Source: Bradyrhizobium roseum (GTDB taxonomy: Bacteria; Pseudomonadota; Alphaproteobacteria; Rhizobiales; Xanthobacteraceae). From it: DNA of 64,000 nt. Position numbers and translations under genes: made by a program. Below the pieces are notes generated by a model that did not search any database, had not been told where the DNA came from, and was given only the letters and a program-made list of their open reading frames with translations. Of the stretch, positions 54,831-64,000 are shown one piece after another (position 1 is the first letter of the stretch; every line of letters begins with the position of its first letter). The stretch covers positions 4,686,449 through 4,750,448 of the forward strand of contig NZ_CP129212.1 of the NCBI RefSeq assembly GCF_030413175.1, in the 5' to 3' direction.

Positions 54831-55952
54831 GCGTAAGAGGTTGAGGACCGCCGCAGCCCTGCGGCGCGCTTCGTCCGCGGTAGCGGTCGCCAGCTTCGAC
54901 AGGAAGCGCGCAATCGTTTTGTGCTTCATCTCGGTCGGGATTGCTATCGCGGCCGCAACTACATTTGAGATGATGATCATACCGATTGCGACGGTGTGTC
55001 CACGATAGCCCAGAACAAACACGGCATACATCAGCGTGTGGTGGATCAGGTACAGCGTGAAGGAATAGCCTGCGCAAAATCGAACTGCAGTAGTAACGCG
55101 AGGCGCGGCGATGCGCGTGGCCTGCGAGGCCTGAACCAGAAAAAGAAGGAGTATGGCGAGCGCCAGATAGGAAGTGAACTTATATTCGGCCCGAGCGCCG
55201 GTTGACAACAGGTAGCAAGCAATTGAAACGACAACGGCGCCCGCCGCGGCCAGAGCGGGCACCTTGATATGCGGGCTGATGAAATAGACGTAGGAGCCCA
55301 GAAGCCACGCAATGAGCAGTCCCTGGCCGACGCCGTCGGCCTTGAGCGGATAGAAAATGTAATGGGAGGGCATCTGGCCGAACAGGATTGCGACCGGAAT
55401 CAACAGCGGAATCGCGGACGGCTTCCTGCCCATGAAGAAGATGGCAGCGACGAAAAGGTAGATGTGCCACTCTATTGCCAGGGTCCAGAGTGGAGTGGCA
55501 GATCCAAATTGCGGCCACTGCGTGATGGAAAACTCGCTCAGACTGCCGCGATAGCTGTCGAACATGGCAAGGTTCGCTAGAAACGTTTGCAGATTATAGG
55601 CAAAGGAGATCGAGCGATCGTTGACAAAGTGAAGCACAATGCCGTCGACGATGACCACCAGGAACAGGGCCGGTATCAACCCGGAATAGATGCGAGCTGT
55701 CCGTTCGATAAGGAATGTTCCAAAGCCGTATGACGGTTCTTTCGAGCGCTCGATGAGGGTGTAGGTAATCAAGAAGCCGGACAGAATGAAGAACAGCACG
55801 ACCCCGGTATTGTGAGGGAGCGGCCAGCGTTGACCGAATCCACCTGAGAAAAAGCGAACGGCATGGCCGACACACACCATCTGGGCCGCGCCCGCGCGCA
55901 GCACGTCAAGCATCAGGGACGTGTCGTTCTGTTTGGGATCCAAATTAAACAT
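54819..55952 (-). CDS. Acyltransferase 3 family membrane protein
   Basis: This 377-residue protein has about ten hydrophobic segments. The N-terminal pattern is LDVLRAGAAQMVCVGHAVRFF, with the His typical of acyltransferase-3 (OafA/NodX-type) enzymes. VVLFFILSGFLITYTLIER and FLIERTARIYSGLIPALFLV follow. These enzymes transfer acetyl or other acyl groups to sugars or lipids at the inner membrane. Its position between mobile-element debris and the NRPS locus leaves the substrate open: surface polysaccharide or, less likely, the peptide product. Confidence 0.88.
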   Translation of the reverse strand: MFNLDPKQNDTSLMLDVLRAGAAQMVCVGHAVRFFSGGFGQRWPLPHNTGVVLFFILSGFLITYTLIERSKEPSYGFGTFLIERTARIYSGLIPALFLVVIVDGIVLHFVNDRSISFAYNLQTFLANLAMFDSYRGSLSEFSITQWPQFGSATPLWTLAIEWHIYLFVAAIFFMGRKPSAIPLLIPVAILFGQMPSHYIFYPLKADGVGQGLLIAWLLGSYVYFISPHIKVPALAAAGAVVVSIACYLLSTGARAEYKFTSYLALAILLLFLVQASQATRIAAPRVTTAVRFCAGYSFTLYLIHHTLMYAVFVLGYRGHTVAIGMIIISNVVAAAIAIPTEMKHKTIARFLSKLATATADEARRRAAAVLNLLRRRA

Positions 55953-56628
55953 GAGCTGAGCGCGAATTACTCAAGATATAATATTCGCAATGATACTCGC
56001 AAAACGTGAATTTGCACAACATAAGCCTTGATCGTATCGTCCTTGCCACGGCAAGCAATTCGCTTCAGACCTAGATCAAGCACCGGCTTGGGCGCTGATC
56101 GCGCAGAAGGCAATCGACGCCAGCGGGCAGGTCATTGGGCCCGCGATCACATCGCATGCCGCCCTATTGGTCTCGATGGGTTACGCAAGACGCTTGAGAC
56201 CTAAGGCGCGAACCTAAGCAGCCATCTTAGCTTTAGACCGCTGATTGCTCGCAGGAACTATTGCCGCGACCGAAATTACGCCTGCGTTGGCGGGCAATGA
56301 GGCTTGAATTCTCCAACAATTTTAGCACTGACGAAATTCTCTTGGTCGTGCTGAACGCCAGTCTTGTCTCCACTTCGTCAAAATCGAATAGATCCGGACA
56401 TCACCAACCGAACCAAACTGTAGCGCCGATAACTGGATCGTACTTGTTCGCGATCTGCACGCCATTGGAGCAACCTGCTTACGTCTACGATTCGCTTGAC
56501 TGATCAGCAGCACCGTGTACGCTTAGGTAGCATATGTGCATCATATCGACCTTTGCGAGCCGCAGACGCAATCGAGAAATTGAACACATCTCAAAGTAAT
56601 CACCCGCCCAGGAACTGGAGTTTGAGCA
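55953..56628. other. Intergenic, AT-rich, no gene supported
   Basis: No recognised gene. A short frame at 56085-56210 (ALIAQKAIDASGQVIGPAITSHAALLVSMGYARR) may be a relic but matches no family I know. AT-rich parts near 55960-56010 and 56500-56600 could hold promoters for the acyltransferase and panD genes. Confidence 0.4.
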
Positions 56629-57015
56629 ATGCGTTCCTTTTTTCGCTCCAAGATTCATCGGGCCATCGTAACTCAGGCTGACCTTGACTACGAAGGAAGC
56701 CTCTCGATCGATCGGCATCTAATGGATCTTGCCGACATCGCCCCCTTTGAGGAAGTTCATGTATGGAACGTTAGTCGCGGCACCAGACTTACGACTTACG
56801 CTATAGAGGCTGATCCAGGTAGCGGCATAATATGCTCCAATGGCGCTGCAGCGCATTTGGTTCATGTGGGTGACATCATAATAATCGCGACCTTTCAGAT
56901 TGCCCGTCGACCGGAGGAGATCGAAGCACCTAGAGTTATTCGCGTTGACAATCACAACAGGTTTATTGGTAGCGAACCGGAATTGGCTGGCCCCGCCTGC
57001 AATAAAAAAATGTAG
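56629..57015 (+). CDS. panD: Aspartate 1-decarboxylase
   Basis: The enzyme makes beta-alanine from L-aspartate with a pyruvoyl cofactor. The 128-residue proenzyme shows the self-cleavage site Gly23-Ser24 in YEGSLSID, Lys8 and His10 in KIHRA, TYAIEADPGSG with the conserved Tyr, and SNGAAAHLVHVGDIIIIATF. GGAG lies eight bases before the ATG. It stands alone and is convergent with the type II thioesterase of the NRPS locus. It may supply beta-alanine as a peptide building block or for coenzyme A/phosphopantetheine; the latter is its general role. Confidence 0.95.
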   Translation: MRSFFRSKIHRAIVTQADLDYEGSLSIDRHLMDLADIAPFEEVHVWNVSRGTRLTTYAIEADPGSGIICSNGAAAHLVHVGDIIIIATFQIARRPEEIEAPRVIRVDNHNRFIGSEPELAGPACNKKM

Positions 57016-57280
57016 TCGTCCATATTAGCGTCGTGACAACGGCAAACTCCAGTCAACTCATTAAGTCGACAGGGCGACCGTTGACACGCAACTCTGATAC
57101 ATTGCACGAGTAGCGGAGAGTAAACCGAACAACCGGCGCTTGCCCACTCTACGAGTAACAAGATCGTCCAAATTACAAAACGCGGTCCGCATTTTTGCCA
57201 GTTCCACGTATTTTGGTCAGCGCACAATAATATCAACCAAGAGACCGGTCTCGGTGGATCCGACAGCCGTCTTTGCAACC
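57016..57280. other. Convergent intergenic region
   Basis: The interval lies between the stops of panD and the thioesterase gene. No gene is supported; it presumably contains termination signals, though no clear hairpin with a T-run is visible. Confidence 0.35.
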
Positions 57281-58051
57281 TCAATCTTGGCTCCCACCGA
57301 TCTCAACCATCGCGAGATCGCGCAAAAGAGCAGACATGAGGCTTTCGATTGCACTGTGAAGAAAAAAATGATCTCCCGGAAACATTCTAACGAGCAACGT
57401 CTCGCACACATCTTGCCATCGGCTCAAATCTTCTTGGGATACTTCCGGGTCGTCGAGACCACCATAGACGAATATCGGGCACCGCAACTTCACCCGCACC
57501 TTGCGCGAATAAGTCTGTGCTGCTCGAAAATCGGCTCGAAGGAACGGCAAGAACAATTCGACTAGAGATTTGTCTGCCAGCAGTTCTTGCGGCGTGCCCC
57601 CCAACGCGAGCACCTCCTCGATAAATTCCGATTCTGGCAAGTCGAATGTAGGGCGACGACGCGCTTCACACCATGGCGGGCGACAAGCCGAGGGAAAGAA
57701 GCACATTGCTTCAGGACCATTCTCCATTGCCAACCGCTCCAGGACTTCGAGTGCAACGAGCGAACCCATGCTGTGACCAAAAAACGCGAAGGGGACCGTC
57801 AACTCCTCTCGCAGATCGGGTAGCAACGCATTCACCAGCTGTGAAAGCTGATCGAAGGGCTTCTCGGATCGTCTGGTTCCACGACCAGGATACTCTACCG
57901 ACCAGACCTCGACACTTGGTCCGAGTTGTTTTGACCATTCACGAAACACCGCGGCAGATCCACCCGCATATGGAAAGCAAAACAGCCGCATTTTTGCCTC
58001 GGCTCTTGGTCGGAATCTAATGAGCCATCGACTGCGCGAATGTAACCTCAC
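57281..58051 (-). CDS. Type II thioesterase
   Basis: This 256-residue alpha/beta hydrolase removes misprimed groups from carrier domains of the NRPS. It reads RLFCFPYAGGSAAVFREW, with the nucleophile Ser94 in GHSMG, Asp in GGLDDPEVS and His in FPGDHFFLH. I chose GTG 58051 because it lies 1 base downstream of the transporter stop and the extra WLIRFRPR segment matches family N-termini; ATG 57991 is an alternative. It is the last gene of the NRPS-ABC-TE set. Confidence 0.92.
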   Translation of the reverse strand: MRLHSRSRWLIRFRPRAEAKMRLFCFPYAGGSAAVFREWSKQLGPSVEVWSVEYPGRGTRRSEKPFDQLSQLVNALLPDLREELTVPFAFFGHSMGSLVALEVLERLAMENGPEAMCFFPSACRPPWCEARRRPTFDLPESEFIEEVLALGGTPQELLADKSLVELFLPFLRADFRAAQTYSRKVRVKLRCPIFVYGGLDDPEVSQEDLSRWQDVCETLLVRMFPGDHFFLHSAIESLMSALLRDLAMVEIGGSQD

Positions 58052-58052
58052 T

Positions 58053-59717
58053 TCACACGACCTCCACTACAGGTGAAATCAATTTCCCCTCGTGGAATCG
58101 CAATATCCGATCGGCGATGTCATCGTAGCCCTCGTCATGCGTCAACACGATTACCAACTTTTGCATACGTCGCAGCTCCGGCAAGAACGTCTTATAAAAA
58201 TATCTCCGGGATACGGCATCCTGATCTGCGGCCCATTCGTCAAAGATATAGATCGTCTTATCTTCCATGACAGCTGCAACAAGCGCTAGGCGCTTTTTCT
58301 GACCGCGGGATAAAGCGGTTGTATTCGTGAAACAGTTGTCGCGGATCTCAACTAGCTTGGTTAACCCCCACTGGTTCAAATGTTTCTCACCTTCCATGAC
58401 ATCGCAGGTTCCCTTGAACCACAGACGCTCGAATAGATAGACGTCATCCAGCACTGCGGCGAAATGTTCCCTGTACATTTGTCGGCAGGTCTCGTCGATA
58501 CTGGTATGCCCAAGGATGATCTCGCCACATGCTGGAACATAAAGACCGGCAACCAGCTTGGCGAACGTGCTTTTTCCACTGCCGTTGCCGCCCGTGACAA
58601 AAACAATCTCACCTCGGCTCAATGTGAGATCAACCGGGCCAAATGCGAACCCGGACTCGCCGGGGTACGCGTAGCTCACGCGCCGCAGGCTCAACCGATT
58701 CCATTCGATTGGAGGCATCTCGTTGATGGTCCCTCGATCATCCTTTTCGACAGCCGACAAGGAAAGTCCAAGCTCTCTCAGCCTTCGATAGGCGGCTTTC
58801 ACTTCTCCAAGAGCTGCAAAGGACCCCAGAACTCTTTCCAACGGCCCCATTAAATAAATGAGCGCAAACAGAAATTCGGCTCCGATGTATTCTTGGCCTT
58901 GCCGGTCAGCCGTCAAGGCAAACAAACTACATCCGAGCACCGCCAGGAAAATAACCTGGGCGCAATTGGAAGCCATCGTGCCAGCAAGAACAACTTGCGA
59001 TTTGGCCCTCAAGAATTCCGCTTGCCTCTGTACGAGATCGATCCTGATAAACGCGTCTTTCCGCCCACTGTTCAATTTCAGCTGCTTTAGCCCCGACACC
59101 AAGCCATCGAGATTGCGGTACAATCGGTCCCAGGCTCTTCCTGAATTATACGACAGCGCAATCAATCTTCTGAGAAAAAGCCAATGCAAGGGAGCACCGA
59201 CGAATACAGCGATCGCGATTAACAATGCCCCGATAGGTGTGAGCCAGGCAATGTAGAGCATCAGCGCGATCACCATAGCTATGCTGGTGCAAAGATTCAC
59301 CAGCGTTGGAATTTCCATGGATACGGCCATCACCTCCTTGGTTAGCCCAGTCAAAAGGCGTGTCTCGCTAACCTTCTCAAGATGATCTAGAGGCGTCGAT
59401 AAGATTTCTTTTGCGAGTTGCAGCCGTATCTCGGCAATTGCCGTTCTGCTGAGGCGCTCCATGGCGAGCACTGATATCGTCCTGCTCGATATGAGAAAGA
59501 CACCCAGAAGCACGAAGGTGGCCGGCCAGGCAACACCTGCCAGATAGCGCCCCGCCACCACCTGAAAAACGAATGCAAACAGCGAGACGGTCGCAATACC
59601 CGTCAAGCTGCTCACGGTCATTGTTAAACAAAGTAACCACGCCGATCGACGCATGAAGGAACGAGCAAACGGGGAACTGTTTTCTGCTTTTGCCGACGGA
59701 TCACGACTGCTTTTCAT
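58053..59717 (-). CDS. Cyclic-peptide/siderophore ABC exporter (SyrD/PvdE-type)
   Basis: This 554-residue half-transporter fuses a six-span membrane domain (residues about 25-310) to an ATPase. Walker A is GGNGSGKST (376-384), the signature region reads ALSRGQKKRLALVAAVME, and Walker B is IYIFDEWAAD. The variant signature and short linker are features of the cyclic-peptide export family. It sits between the NRPS and the type II thioesterase on one strand, so it probably exports the nonribosomal peptide or its precursor across the inner membrane. Confidence 0.93.
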   Translation of the reverse strand: MKSSRDPSAKAENSSPFARSFMRRSAWLLCLTMTVSSLTGIATVSLFAFVFQVVAGRYLAGVAWPATFVLLGVFLISSRTISVLAMERLSRTAIAEIRLQLAKEILSTPLDHLEKVSETRLLTGLTKEVMAVSMEIPTLVNLCTSIAMVIALMLYIAWLTPIGALLIAIAVFVGAPLHWLFLRRLIALSYNSGRAWDRLYRNLDGLVSGLKQLKLNSGRKDAFIRIDLVQRQAEFLRAKSQVVLAGTMASNCAQVIFLAVLGCSLFALTADRQGQEYIGAEFLFALIYLMGPLERVLGSFAALGEVKAAYRRLRELGLSLSAVEKDDRGTINEMPPIEWNRLSLRRVSYAYPGESGFAFGPVDLTLSRGEIVFVTGGNGSGKSTFAKLVAGLYVPACGEIILGHTSIDETCRQMYREHFAAVLDDVYLFERLWFKGTCDVMEGEKHLNQWGLTKLVEIRDNCFTNTTALSRGQKKRLALVAAVMEDKTIYIFDEWAADQDAVSRRYFYKTFLPELRRMQKLVIVLTHDEGYDDIADRILRFHEGKLISPVVEVV

Positions 59718-59862
59718 GGTTTTCTAACCGCGTCCTACGCTGAGAATTTCCGGCGCGACTTTCAACGCGCTAGGTTGACTCGGATACTCTCGAGTGAGTT
59801 TGGAGGCCTTCTGTCGGAATTCTCCAACAAACGTCAGTCGCCAGCCTCCATTGCGTTCATGG

Positions 59863-62800
59863 CTACTTTTTTCTCACTTCCGCGATTTCCAGTCGCACGC
59901 GTTCGGCAATGATGTCTATCGATGGAGATTGCATTATCGTCAGGTGGTCTCCCGGGACGTTTATGGTCTCGCATCCACCAAGTGCGTGTTCGTTCCAAAA
60001 AGCCAATCTGTGCTTTGCCATTTTTGGTGCCTTTGCAGCAATATCGTGAGGCTGGAACAGGATCACCTTCTTGTCGATCGTCGGTGCGTGATATTCGTGC
60101 AAGGCTCTGAGGTTGGATTGGAAAACGGTGATCATTCGACCAAAGTCCACCTCGTTCAGCCCGCGCGGAACGCAATTATTTGCTTTGGCAAAGTCAAGCA
60201 CATGCCTGGCTTTTTGCTCTTCCGACAGCCTCCAAAACTTGTGACGTCTGGAGAGGAGACGCTGGTCGATTGGCATTTCCAGAATACTCATGAAGCCTAT
60301 CCATTCACCTCGTTCGAGTTGAACATCTCGGCGCCACCTTCCATCTGGAAATGGAGGCGAAGTATCGATGAACGCGATCATCCCGATTTCGTGGCCAAGC
60401 AGTTTAAGCTGGTGCGCGACCTCAAAGGCTATAAGGCCGCCTGCTGACCAGCCGATGAGGAAGAACGGCCCCTCGTTCTGGATTTCAAGGAGGCGGCCCA
60501 AGTGGTGCTCTGCCATCTGCTTGATGGATGCGAGCGGCTCTTGCTCCCCGTGCAACCCGACCGCTTTGATTCCATATACCGAATGTTTCGAACCAAGCTG
60601 CTTTGCGAGTTCCCGGTAGCAAAGTATGCCTCCCCCGATCGGATGGAAACACAATAGGGGGTTTCGATCTTTCCCAACCTGGATCGGAATAACGCAGGAG
60701 AAATCGCTCGATTGTCCTTCAGACCGGGCGAGTGCCGGCATGGCTTCGTACCCATGGCTTGCAATCTTCGTGGCCTGAATATGGGCTGCCATCTGCCGGA
60801 TGGTCGGCTTGTCCTCGAACAGGGTACGGAGCGGGAGGTCGATCCCGAATGCTTTACGAATACGCAGAATGAGTTGCATGGCCAGGACTGAGTGACCACC
60901 GAGTTCAAAGAAATCATCATCTCGGCCCACAGGGTCTTGATCGAGCACGTCGGACCAGATTGCGACGAGTATCTCTTCCATGGCAGATTGTGGCGCAACG
61001 TAATCATCCGTCCTCGTCCGTCCTTCCGGGACGGGCAGCGCCTTGCGATTGATCTTGCCGTTCACCGTCAGCGGCAGCGCGTCCAGCACCGCGAAGGCGG
61101 ACGGCACCATGTAGCCGGGAAGCCGTTGCCTCAGTCCGGCGCGAAGCGCATCAATATCCGCCAACGCTTCCGCATTTCCGACCACATAGGCTACCAAACG
61201 CTTGTCGCCGGGCACGTCCTCCCGCGCCACCACAATGGCCTGGCCCACGTCTGGATGCGCGAGCAGCGCCGCCTCGATCTCGCCCAGCTCGATCCGATAG
61301 CCGCGGATCTTCACCTGGTGATCAAGCCGGCCGAGATACTCCAGATTGCCATCGGGCAGATAGCGTACCAGGTCCCCGGTCCGGTACAGCCGATCGCCGT
61401 CTGCGAACGGCGACGGCACGAACCGTTCCGCCGTCAGATCCGGTCGGCCCAAATAACCCCGCGCCAGTCCTGCGCCGCCGACGTAAAGCTCACCACTTAC
61501 TCCAATCGATACAGGCTGAAGGGCGGCGTCCAGAATGTAGATCTGCATATCCGGGATGGCCCTGCCGATAACGCTGTCCGCTGCGAGTGACAGATCAGCT
61601 TTGGCAAGCGGCCGGTAAGTCACATGGACCGTCGTCTCCGTGATCCCGTACATGTTGATGAGGCGCGGACGTTCATCTCCGTAATGTTCAAGCCATCGCT
61701 CTAGACGACGCAACGAAAGCGCCTCACCTCCAAAAATAATTGCTCTCAAACTGCTCGATCTCTGGGCCTCGATGTTGACATGGCTGAAGCCATCAAACGC
61801 CGAAGGCGTCTGATTCAAAATGGTTACGCCTTCACGACAGAGCAGATCGTTGAACGCATCCGGCGCCCGGCTTGTCACGTACGAGACAACGACGGTGCGG
61901 CCGCCGTAAGCAAGAGCGCCCCAGATCTCCCAGACGGAGAAGTCGAAAGCGTAGGAATGAAAAAGGGTCCACACGTCTTTGGAGGAGAACTCAAACCAGG
62001 CCTCGGTCGCCTTAAGAAGACGAACGACCGATCCATGGGTTATCATCACGCCCTTTGGCCTACCGGTGGAGCCGGAGGTGTAGATGACATAGGCGAGGTT
62101 GGCCGGGCGGGTAGTGTTGACCGGCGCGGTGTCGGGATGGCGTTCGATCTGTTCCCGGTCCGCGTCGATCCGTACCACGTGGCCGTCGTGTGCAGGCAGG
62201 GACTCGACCAGATGCTGCTGCGTCACGATCACCGGCGCGCTGGCATCCGCCACCATGTAGGCCAGCCGCTCCGCCGGATAGGACGGGTCCAGCGGCAGAT
62301 AGGCCCCGCCCGCCTTCAATATGCCGAGCAGACCCACCACCATCCCGACCGAGCGCTCCACGCACAGCCCGACGATCACCTCCGGCCCGACCCCCAGCCC
62401 GCGCAGGTGATGCGCCAGCCGGTTCGATCGACGATCCAGCTCGCCATAGCTCAGCCGCTCATCCTCATAGACCACCGCAACCGCATCCGGCGTCCGCGCC
62501 GCCTGCTCGCCGAACAGCTCGTGCAGGCACCTGTCCTGCGGATACGCACACGCCGTCGCGTTCCACTCCTCCACCAGCCGATGCCGCTCCGCCGCCGGCA
62601 GGATCTCCAGGGCCAGCACCGGCGTGGCCGGCGCATGCTCCAGCGCATCGACCAGATGCTCCAGCGCCGTATGCATCATGCTGCAGATCCGCTCCGGATC
62701 GTGCGGCGATTGCACCTGCACCGTCAGCGCAAACCCCTCGCCCAGATCGTCGACCGACAGCGTCAGCGGGTAGTTGGTGCGCTCGCCACCTCCCAGCGCC

Positions 62801-64000
62801 TCAATGCCCTGCCACTCCGCAACCGGCTCCGACACCGCCGCGCTATGACGGTAGTTGAGCAGCGCACTGAACAACGGCACCGAGGCCGGCAACGCGCTGC
62901 AGCGCTGCGCCAGGTTCAGCGGCGCATGCTCATGCCGCAGCAGTTCAGCCAGCGCCAGGTGCGTCTGCCGCACGCCGGCCTCCACCCCAGCCCCCGCCAG
63001 CCGGATCCGCAGCGGCAGCGTGTTGATGAACAGCCCCGGCACCCGGTCTGATCCAGAGACACCCTGCATCCGCCCGAACAGCACCGTCCCGAACACCACA
63101 TCGCTGCGCCCCGAGACCCGGCCCACCACCTGCGCCCATGCCAGATGGCACAGGCTGCTGCTGCTGACCCGCAGCGCGCGCGAGCGCGCACGCAGCCGGC
63201 GCGCCAGCGCCGCATCAACCGTCAGCCGCCCTTCCACAATACGGCTGCCGTCGCCATGCACATCGACCAGCCCGAACGGCGTGGTCGCTTCATCGACATC
63301 CCCCAGCATCGCGCCGAAGAACGCTTCGTGCTCCTGCGCGCTGATTCCCAACCGCGCCTGCGCCACGAAGTTGCGGAACGGCAACGGCTGCGGCAGCCCC
63401 TCGCTCCGGCCCGACAGATACGCCGCCATCTCCTGCTGCACGATCTCCAGCGTGGCGTGGTCCATCGACAGATGATGGAACAGATGCTGCACCAGCCAGC
63501 GCCCGCTCGAGGGATCCTGCGCGATGAACAGATGCACCAGCGGCGCCTGACGCACGTCAAGCCGGTAACGCCGCGGCGCGAAGCGCTCGCGCAACTGCGT
63601 CGCCGCATCGCCCGCCGCCGCAGCGAGCACGACTTCCTCGACCACGACCGGCGCCCGACGCCACACCACCTGCACCGGCTCCGGCAGCCCTTCCCACACC
63701 ACCGCCGTCCGCAAAATATCGTGCCGGTCGATCACCGCCTGCAACGCACCAAGATAGGCGTCCAGCCGCGCCCGGTCCGCAAACCCCACCAGCAGATCCA
63801 GCAGATAGGGATCGCCTTCGCCGGCCAGCAGATGGTGGAACAGAATGCCTTCCTGCAGCGGCGCCAGCGGATAGATGTCCTGGACATTCGCCGCCCCGCC
63901 CGGCACCGTGGCCACAATGCCGGCAATCTCTTCGGCCCTTAACCGTACCAGCGGCAACATCGCCGGCGTGATCTCTTCGCACCCTTCCGCAATCAGGTTC
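59863..64000 (-). CDS. Nonribosomal peptide synthetase, terminal module (5' end outside window)
   Basis: The frame is open to the right edge ([13 protein letters not shown] precedes the internal ATG 63960), so the gene continues beyond. Residues below count from 63960. The condensation domain (about 1-440) begins [25 protein letters not shown] and carries HHLSMDH at 162-168. The adenylation domain (about 480-1000) has [12 protein letters not shown] and the code D-F-W-N-I-G-M-V-H-K, the classical threonine code. A carrier domain has the phosphopantetheine Ser1024 in LGGHS. A type I thioesterase (about 1090-1365) has Ser1172 (GWSAG), Asp1199 and His1339. This is the final C-A-T-TE module. HHLLAGEGD matches the extra motif of dual condensation/epimerisation domains. 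Confidence 0.96.
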   Translation of the reverse strand, partial: NLIAEGCEEITPAMLPLVRLRAEEIAGIVATVPGGAANVQDIYPLAPLQEGILFHHLLAGEGDPYLLDLLVGFADRARLDAYLGALQAVIDRHDILRTAVVWEGLPEPVQVVWRRAPVVVEEVVLAAAAGDAATQLRERFAPRRYRLDVRQAPLVHLFIAQDPSSGRWLVQHLFHHLSMDHATLEIVQQEMAAYLSGRSEGLPQPLPFRNFVAQARLGISAQEHEAFFGAMLGDVDEATTPFGLVDVHGDGSRIVEGRLTVDAALARRLRARSRALRVSSSSLCHLAWAQVVGRVSGRSDVVFGTVLFGRMQGVSGSDRVPGLFINTLPLRIRLAGAGVEAGVRQTHLALAELLRHEHAPLNLAQRCSALPASVPLFSALLNYRHSAAVSEPVAEWQGIEALGGGERTNYPLTLSVDDLGEGFALTVQVQSPHDPERICSMMHTALEHLVDALEHAPATPVLALEILPAAERHRLVEEWNATACAYPQDRCLHELFGEQAARTPDAVAVVYEDERLSYGELDRRSNRLAHHLRGLGVGPEVIVGLCVERSVGMVVGLLGILKAGGAYLPLDPSYPAERLAYMVADASAPVIVTQQHLVESLPAHDGHVVRIDADREQIERHPDTAPVNTTRPANLAYVIYTSGSTGRPKGVMITHGSVVRLLKATEAWFEFSSKDVWTLFHSYAFDFSVWEIWGALAYGGRTVVVSYVTSRAPDAFNDLLCREGVTILNQTPSAFDGFSHVNIEAQRSSSLRAIIFGGEALSLRRLERWLEHYGDERPRLINMYGITETTVHVTYRPLAKADLSLAADSVIGRAIPDMQIYILDAALQPVSIGVSGELYVGGAGLARGYLGRPDLTAERFVPSPFADGDRLYRTGDLVRYLPDGNLEYLGRLDHQVKIRGYRIELGEIEAALLAHPDVGQAIVVAREDVPGDKRLVAYVVGNAEALADIDALRAGLRQRLPGYMVPSAFAVLDALPLTVNGKINRKALPVPEGRTRTDDYVAPQSAMEEILVAIWSDVLDQDPVGRDDDFFELGGHSVLAMQLILRIRKAFGIDLPLRTLFEDKPTIRQMAAHIQATKIASHGYEAMPALARSEGQSSDFSCVIPIQVGKDRNPLLCFHPIGGGILCYRELAKQLGSKHSVYGIKAVGLHGEQEPLASIKQMAEHHLGRLLEIQNEGPFFLIGWSAGGLIAFEVAHQLKLLGHEIGMIAFIDTSPPFPDGRWRRDVQLERGEWIGFMSILEMPIDQRLLSRRHKFWRLSEEQKARHVLDFAKANNCVPRGLNEVDFGRMITVFQSNLRALHEYHAPTIDKKVILFQPHDIAAKAPKMAKHRLAFWNEHALGGCETINVPGDHLTIMQSPSIDIIAERVRLEIAEVRKK

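Noticed and set aside
61780..63051. 423-residue open frame on the plus strand
   Set aside because: It is antisense to the NRPS A and C domains, extremely Arg/Gln-rich, with no family resemblance.
15000..64000. CRISPR array or Cas genes
   Set aside because: No regularly spaced repeats and no Cas-like protein were seen on either strand.

Overview
The window looks like a Bradyrhizobium-type alphaproteobacterial chromosome. Genes are GC-rich, and several short conserved families common in that genus are present (DUF3606, DUF2934, KTSC, DUF2285, BTLCP-like). The mobile elements are IS66, IS21, IS1182 and IS481 types. The genus is an inference from protein style; no rRNA or intact tRNA is present to fix it.

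Region 1 (1-15.6 kb) is dense catabolic DNA without mobile elements. It holds the end of one polyamine/opine-type ABC importer (SBP, two permeases), a 5-hydroxyisourate hydrolase, an MFS permease and an amidase, which together suggest ureide/amide use. Next are a DUF1028 protein, a complete second ABC importer, and a RidA / flavin reductase / HpaB-type monooxygenase set facing a LysR regulator. A D-2-hydroxyacid dehydrogenase and a type II dehydroquinase close the region.

Region 2 (15.7-16.9 kb) is a scar. It has a decayed tyrosine-recombinase tail, a 44-nt 3' half of tRNA-Gly(UCC), a decayed LuxR-type HTH and the T-arm/acceptor 3' end of a tRNA-Gln-like gene. I read this as one or more integrative-element junctions.

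Region 3 (17-46 kb) is accessory DNA with loosely packed small genes, many broken. It includes a complete IS66 with 8-bp target duplication, an AlbA_2 protein and two HEPN-type proteins. Further on are an MltR-like protein, small membrane proteins, a metallophosphoesterase/membrane-protein pair, an IS1182 element and a TIR/deoxyribosyltransferase-like protein. A controller-type XRE regulator with GACT-N3-AGTC operators sits before a gene that was split by a 16-bp tandem duplication.

Region 4 (46-54.6 kb) starts with a B12-binding radical SAM enzyme followed directly by a 98-residue peptide that looks like a RiPP precursor. An IS21 element whose istA is interrupted by a second complete IS66 follows, then a broken IS481-type transposase.

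Region 5 (54.6-64 kb) holds an acyltransferase-3 gene, panD (aspartate 1-decarboxylase) and a nonribosomal peptide locus on the minus strand. That locus has the terminal C-A-T-TE module (A-domain code matching threonine), a cyclic-peptide-type ABC exporter and a type II thioesterase. The NRPS gene runs off the right edge.

The best candidates for something undescribed are the radical SAM/peptide pair, the C-box regulator with its broken partner, and the NRPS locus with panD beside it.
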